A DNA stretch of 64,000 nucleotides from an uncultured Lachnospiraceae bacterium (GTDB lineage: Bacteria; Bacillota; Clostridia; Lachnospirales; Lachnospiraceae), in NCBI GenBank assembly GCA_902789175.1, contig CADANF010000004.1:1-64000 (forward strand), written 5' to 3'. The notes beneath the pieces are model-generated. The model was not told the DNA's origin. It saw only the letters and a program-made list of their open reading frames with translations, and searched no databases. How positions within the stretch are numbered: the stretch's first letter is position 1; each line of letters starts with the position of its first letter. Positions 59,341 to 64,000 of the stretch are shown piece after piece. The position numbers were made by a program, and so were the translations under genes.

Positions 59341-62300
59341 ATGGGTTGGAATAAAGGTCAGCAGGCGGTCTTGGACAGCCTTCAAAATGATAAAAATGTA
59401 CTTGTTTCAGCTGCTGCTGGATCAGGTAAAACTGCAGTTTTGGTACAGAGGATAATCGATACTGTAAAAGAAAAAAAAGCAGGGATAGATGAGATACTGG
59501 TTGTAACATTTACAAGGGCCGCAGCGGCTCAGATGAAAGGAAAGATCGTAAAGAAATTAGAGGAAGCTGCAGAAAACTGTGAAGATGAAGAATTAAGTAA
59601 GTATCTTTATAAGCAGCTGGGACTTTCTTCTAATGCAGATATCTCAACAATAGACAGCTTCTGTAACCGGGTTGTAAAAGAAAATTTTAATAAGATAGGT
59701 ATAGATCCGTCTTTTTCTACATTTGATCAGGGAGAGATAAAGCTTTTAAACAGTGACATTTTAGATGAGACTATGGATCAGCTTTATAAAGATGATGAAG
59801 AAGTGCGTAAAGTTGTTGCGGCATTTTTAAAAAGAGGGATAGACGACAGTGATTTTAAGGAAGTGATCCTTAATATCAATAGAATTTCAGATGGATTTGC
59901 AGATCCTGACAAATGGCTTAAAGAGTGCGAGACCCTTCCTGAAGTACTTACAGATGAAGATATCAATCAGCTTCCCTGGGTTAAAAAACATGTGGAAGAT
60001 ATTAAGAAAAGAATAGAATGTTTTATCAAAGAGTATAAGGAAGCTATAGATTATTTAGAGGGACTTGCAGAATTTGAAACGGATAAGAAGACTCTTAATC
60101 AGATTGATAAGCTGATAAATCTGCTTAGGGAGGATGAAGAATTCCTTACTTCTTTTGTTATTGCTAATTCATTAAGAGCAATGCAGGTAGCAATAGAAAA
60201 TCATGAAAAATGGGGAAGGATGCCTGTTACAGGGAGAATATCTGATATCAAGTGGATAAAAGATATGAGAAAAAACTGTAAGGAAACATTTGAAAAAGGG
60301 AAACTTCTTTTCTTTAGTGAAGAAGAGATAAGAGATGAGCTTAAAGCAATTGTTCCTATAGTGAATAATCTTTTAAAGTGCGTTAACTGTTTCAGAGCAA
60401 ATCTGATGGAAGAAAAGAAGAGGCTTAGAAAGTATGAATTCAGCGATATAGCTCATTTTACTTATAATGCACTTTTTGATAAAGAAGCTAATGCTCCAAG
60501 TACGCTGGCAAAAATATATTCTGAGAAATATAAATATATTTATATCGATGAATATCAGGATAGTAGTGATATGCAGGAAAATATCCTGAACAGTGTTGCA
60601 AGGAAAGATGAAAATGGAAATATCTATAATATTTTCATGGTAGGTGATGTAAAGCAGAGCATCTATAGATTTAGACAGGCTCGTCCTCAGCTGTTTCTTT
60701 CAAAGGAAGATAAATATTTAAGTGATGATCTTTGCGGGACAATCCTTTATCTAAATATGAATTACAGATCCAGTAAGGAAATTCTTGATGGAGTAAATTT
60801 CATATTTGATAAGGTAATGAGAAAAGATTTTGGTGGCATTGAATATGATGAAAATGTAAAACTGAATGCTCCGGATAAAGAAATCTATGATGTGAATTTT
60901 CCAGTCCCAGAGGAAGAGATACTTACTTCTGGAAAACCAGAGATACTTTTTGTAAAGAAAGAGGCTGCATCTTCTGAGACAGGGGAGATTAAAGAAGAGG
61001 CAGAATCTAAAGATAAGAAAGAGACGGAATCTTCTAAGGATGGTAAAGATAAAGAAGAGGAAGAAAAAGAAGAATTAAAATCGGAAAAAACATTGGCTGA
61101 ATTAGAGGCTTCTGTAATAGCTGACAGGATAGACGAACTTATCAATGGAGATAAGCCTTTATATATAAGAAATGAGGAATATGATCCTTCTAAAGGAAAT
61201 GGCCGTTTTAGAAAAGCTGAATATAAGGATGTGGTAATACTTCTTCGAAGCATAAGAAATATAAAGGAAATAACTTCGGCATTAGGTTATAGAAAGATTC
61301 CTGTGGCTGTAGATGATGACAGTGAATTCTTTGATGCAGTGGAAATACTTACTATAATAAGCATCCTTAAATGTATTGATAATGTAAGGCAGGACGTGCC
61401 TTACGCATCATTTCTGCTTTCAAAGATAACAGGAATTACAGATGATGAGATGGCTTATGTTGTTTCTAAAGTAAAGGTAGATAATATTTATCTTTATGAC
61501 AGAACAAAGAAGTTTATGGATGAGTATATTAATTCTGATTTTGAAAGAGAAAGGATGATCGCTGGGAAGATTAAAAAGGCTCTTGATCTTATCAGGCGTT
61601 GGAAGAAAGTTAAGAGATATATCACTATTGCAGAACTCCTGGAAATAATCTATAGAGATACGGATTATGATATCTATGTTTCGGCCATGCCGGAAGGAAA
61701 TAAGAGACTTAGCAATCTTATATCTCTTAAGAGACATGCTGAAAATTTTGAAGCAGGAAATAATAAGGGACTGTTTGATTTCTTAAGATATATAGAGAAA
61801 TTAAAAGTCCATAGTCCTGAGTTTTCGAATAATTCAGGTCTTAAAGAGACTGGCAATGTGGTACATATTACTACTATCCATAGTAGTAAAGGACTCGAAT
61901 ACCCTGTGGTATTTGTATCCAAGTTAGGTAAAAAGTTTAATGAAAATGACCAGAAAAAAGCGGTAGCTGTCAGTGCTGATTATCATGTTATCCCACAAAA
62001 GATAAGAGAGATCGGCGGAAGAATAAGACTTAAAGAAGATGGGTTATTTAGAAAAGCCATTAATGAAATGGATAAAAGAGAAAATTTATATGAAGAGCTT
62101 AGAATACTCTATGTTGCATTTACCAGAGCAAAAGAAAAGCTTATCCTTACAGGAACATATGAAGTTCATAAGAATGATAATAAAGGACTTAAATATAGTC
62201 AGCTTGTAAATGCCACAAGCTATATGGATTTTATAAGACCTGTCATTCGTGACTATGAGGAGGAGATCACTTCCTATTTTGATATTAAGATAATGGATAG

Positions 62301-63567
62301 TTCAGAGTTTGTTACCGGCGCTGAATATAAAAGAGCAGAGGCCTCTGTTGAAAGAAGTAAGAATATCCAGGATATAGAAAGAACTCTTGGTGCAATAGAG
62401 GTGCTGAAAGAAGATAATGAAAAGATAAAAGAAGAGGAGAAGAGGATAAAGGAAAGATATGAATTTGTTTATCCTCAGTGGAAGGCATGTAGGACGAAGG
62501 CTAAGATGTCGGTGTCGGAAATCAAAAAATATAATATGTCTCAATCGGAGAAGATGTCTCAATCGAGAAATGGCCCATTGGCTGACGGCCCATCGACTGA
62601 CGGCCCATCGACTGACGGCCCATCGACAGATGTTCCTCCGGCTGCTAAGGATGCAGCCTTCGAAACATCTGTCTCTGAGGCTATGTCAGCCGAGAGAACG
62701 TCAGCTGATGTGTTATTATCCGAGAGGCATATTCCTAATGAGCTGATTTCCGAAACATCTGTCTCTGAGGCTATGTCAGCCGAGAGGACGTCAGCTGATG
62801 AGTTACCACCCGAGAGGACGTCAGCTGATGTGTTATCATCCGAGAGGCATATTCCTGATGAGCTGATTTCCGATACCGAAGGCTCCGCCGATAGGGCTTC
62901 GATGACTGGTGAGAGGTCGGGGGCGAGGTATGGTACTTTGATGCATAAGGTGATGGAGTTATTGCCATTTAGGGAGATTAAGGATAAGGACTCATATAAG
63001 AAGTTGATCAGTGAGATCATTGATTCGAAGGAGTTTACGGATGGCGATAGAGAGATCATAAATGTATGGAGATTTATGAATTTCTATAGTGATGACCCGG
63101 CGTCTCTTATTCAGAGGATGATAAAGGCGGATAAGAAGGGATATCTTTATAAGGAAAGACAGTTTGTAGCTGGAATTCCAGCGGATGAACTTCCTTTTGA
63201 TGCACCGCTTTATGAAGCGGCATTACTGGAATCTGACGAAGATCCGGGAGATGGAGGAAGGGTGTATTTAGACCTTTCTGATATAAGAGATAACTTAAGT
63301 CATGAAGATGTTGTGATACAGGGAATCATAGATGGTTACTTCTATGAAGAATCTTCTGATGGAAAAATGAGTGTAATTCTGTTAGATTATAAAACAGACA
63401 GTGTAAAGGATGGGGCAAGTCTGGCTGATCTTTACAGGTCACAAATGTATCTCTATGCCCATACATTAGAGGACATTACAAAATTACAGGTTAGTGATAT
63501 AATTCTATATGGCTTTAAAAAAGGAATTGGCGAAGTAAAAGTTAATATAGATAAATATAGGAGATGA
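59341..63567 (+). CDS. addA: AddA helicase-nuclease subunit with repeat insertion
   Basis: Protein of 1408 residues from the ATG after GAGTAGCAGAAAG, longer than the usual ~1230. UvrD-type motifs: Walker A AAAGSGKT (24-31), FTRAAAAQM, Walker [11 protein letters not shown] (D403, E404), [16 protein letters not shown], and motif [16 protein letters not shown]. The RecB-type nuclease has D1331 (GIIDGYF), D1349 and K1351 (LDYKTD). Two insertions explain the length: an acidic Lys/Glu tract (about 546-584) and a repeat-rich linker (about 1078-1180) before the nuclease domain. The linker uses GC-richer codons. It works with AddB; queF follows after 5 bp. Confidence 0.93.
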   Translation: MGWNKGQQAVLDSLQNDKNVLVSAAAGSGKTAVLVQRIIDTVKEKKAGIDEILVVTFTRAAAAQMKGKIVKKLEEAAENCEDEELSKYLYKQLGLSSNADISTIDSFCNRVVKENFNKIGIDPSFSTFDQGEIKLLNSDILDETMDQLYKDDEEVRKVVAAFLKRGIDDSDFKEVILNINRISDGFADPDKWLKECETLPEVLTDEDINQLPWVKKHVEDIKKRIECFIKEYKEAIDYLEGLAEFETDKKTLNQIDKLINLLREDEEFLTSFVIANSLRAMQVAIENHEKWGRMPVTGRISDIKWIKDMRKNCKETFEKGKLLFFSEEEIRDELKAIVPIVNNLLKCVNCFRANLMEEKKRLRKYEFSDIAHFTYNALFDKEANAPSTLAKIYSEKYKYIYIDEYQDSSDMQENILNSVARKDENGNIYNIFMVGDVKQSIYRFRQARPQLFLSKEDKYLSDDLCGTILYLNMNYRSSKEILDGVNFIFDKVMRKDFGGIEYDENVKLNAPDKEIYDVNFPVPEEEILTSGKPEILFVKKEAASSETGEIKEEAESKDKKETESSKDGKDKEEEEKEELKSEKTLAELEASVIADRIDELINGDKPLYIRNEEYDPSKGNGRFRKAEYKDVVILLRSIRNIKEITSALGYRKIPVAVDDDSEFFDAVEILTIISILKCIDNVRQDVPYASFLLSKITGITDDEMAYVVSKVKVDNIYLYDRTKKFMDEYINSDFERERMIAGKIKKALDLIRRWKKVKRYITIAELLEIIYRDTDYDIYVSAMPEGNKRLSNLISLKRHAENFEAGNNKGLFDFLRYIEKLKVHSPEFSNNSGLKETGNVVHITTIHSSKGLEYPVVFVSKLGKKFNENDQKKAVAVSADYHVIPQKIREIGGRIRLKEDGLFRKAINEMDKRENLYEELRILYVAFTRAKEKLILTGTYEVHKNDNKGLKYSQLVNATSYMDFIRPVIRDYEEEITSYFDIKIMDSSEFVTGAEYKRAEASVERSKNIQDIERTLGAIEVLKEDNEKIKEEEKRIKERYEFVYPQWKACRTKAKMSVSEIKKYNMSQSEKMSQSRNGPLADGPSTDGPSTDGPSTDVPPAAKDAAFETSVSEAMSAERTSADVLLSERHIPNELISETSVSEAMSAERTSADELPPERTSADVLSSERHIPDELISDTEGSADRASMTGERSGARYGTLMHKVMELLPFREIKDKDSYKKLISEIIDSKEFTDGDREIINVWRFMNFYSDDPASLIQRMIKADKKGYLYKERQFVAGIPADELPFDAPLYEAALLESDEDPGDGGRVYLDLSDIRDNLSHEDVVIQGIIDGYFYEESSDGKMSVILLDYKTDSVKDGASLADLYRSQMYLYAHTLEDITKLQVSDIILYGFKKGIGEVKVNIDKYRR
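62572..62870 (+). repeat. in-frame repeat array within addA
   Basis: Four 15-bp units (GGCCCATCGACTGAC type, encoding DGPST) fill 62572-62631. Then a 90-bp unit (62661-62750, beginning CGAAACATCTGTCTCTGAGG) recurs at 62751 as a 120-bp version with an extra inner 30-bp duplication. A shorter duplication (ATGTCTCAATCG twice) precedes them. All units are multiples of 3, so the frame is kept. Confidence 0.88.
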
Positions 63568-63572
63568 TAATA

Positions 63573-64000
63573 ATGCGCACAGAAGAAGAAAAGGAAGGAA
63601 TAAGCCTTCTTGGAAATCAACATATAAATTATCCACAGGATTATGATCCATCAATCCTTGAAACATTTATTAATAAGCATCCGGAAAATGATTATTTTGT
63701 AAAGTTCAATTGTCCTGAGTTTACAAGCCTTTGTCCTATTACAGGACAGCCGGATTTTGCGACTATCTATATTTCATATGTACCTGATGTGAAAATGGTA
63801 GAAAGCAAGTCTCTTAAGCTTTATCTTTTTAGTTTTAGAAATCATGGAGACTTTCATGAGGACTGTGTAAATAAGATAATGAAAGATCTTATTAAACTTA
63901 TGGATCCTAAATATATTGAAGTCTGGGGAAAGTTTACTCCACGCGGAGGCATTTCCATAGATCCATACTGTAACTATGGACGTAAGGGCACAAGATGGGA
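63573..64000 (+). CDS. queF: NADPH-dependent preQ0 reductase QueF, 5' part
   Basis: The first ~142 residues are present; the stop lies beyond the window. [25 protein letters not shown] carries the catalytic cysteine of the unimodular QueF type, and [21 protein letters not shown] is the QueF signature that binds [22 protein letters not shown] follows. QueF reduces 7-cyano-7-deazaguanine to preQ1 in queuosine synthesis. It begins 5 bp after addA behind TAGGAGATGATAATA and may share its transcript, with no clear functional link. Confidence 0.95.
   Translation, partial: MRTEEEKEGISLLGNQHINYPQDYDPSILETFINKHPENDYFVKFNCPEFTSLCPITGQPDFATIYISYVPDVKMVESKSLKLYLFSFRNHGDFHEDCVNKIMKDLIKLMDPKYIEVWGKFTPRGGISIDPYCNYGRKGTRW

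Noticed and set aside
62559..63059. 166-codon frame on the minus strand opposite addA
   Set aside because: It is the antisense of the repeat-rich AddA linker; its long length comes from repeat composition, not from selection.

Overview
The window looks like a chromosomal segment of a low-GC, anaerobic Firmicute of the family Lachnospiraceae, most likely close to Butyrivibrio or Pseudobutyrivibrio. The grounds are the AT-rich sequence, strong AGGAGG-type ribosome binding sites, intrinsic terminators with long U-tracts, AddAB in place of RecBCD, a FliB-like methylase, and highly biased codons in glutamate dehydrogenase and the BMP lipoprotein. The genus is an inference from gene content; no search was run.

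Layout. 1-460: 3' end of a 23S rRNA gene, tRNA-Trp with no 5S gene between them, then a run of three hairpins. 583-2864: a secreted transglutaminase-like protein and a FliB-like cysteine-cluster protein, separated by a 139-bp palindromic element; a second, longer copy of this element lies at 23293-23459. 2969-7068: a TVP38-type membrane protein, a large tubulin-like GTPase and two RNHCP zinc proteins. 7305-13763: an orphan CbiG-like protein with TrkA/TrkH potassium uptake, a lipase and MetY. 14183-19159: an AT-rich type VII secretion effector cassette (WXG100, DUF4176, two small helical partners, an LXG protein of unknown C-terminus, two related membrane zinc-ribbon proteins), with no secretion machinery in the window. 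19197-30952: housekeeping genes (trpS, xpt, trpF, BMP nucleoside ABC transporter, alarmone-hydrolase-like HD protein, purE, purC, glpK). 31003-35379: a minus-strand surface-polymer operon (cytidylyltransferase, SDR, two-lobed glycerophosphotransferase). 35726-37072: gdhA. 37295-45262: a DUF4143 ATPase followed by a complete Wadjet (JetABCD) anti-plasmid system. 45747-48951: a pantothenate operon (DUF2520 reductase, panB, panC, panD) behind a structured leader that can hide the first Shine-Dalgarno. 49157-54544: WYL and AraC regulators and a GH2 beta-galactosidase. 54739-64000: a PRTase-like protein, then addB-addA-queF, with queF cut by the window end.

How the parts work together. Three multi-gene units are clear functional groups: the LXG cassette (interbacterial antagonism, effector with adaptors and probable immunity), the Wadjet locus (DNA-topology-sensing plasmid defence) and the pan operon (pantothenate from ketoisovalerate and aspartate). 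The most interesting regulatory signals are an (ATT)7 microsatellite forming the spacer and -10 of the WXG100 promoter, and the pan leader. The most interesting protein-level oddities are a repeat-filled insertion in AddA and a decayed second lobe in the glycerophosphotransferase.
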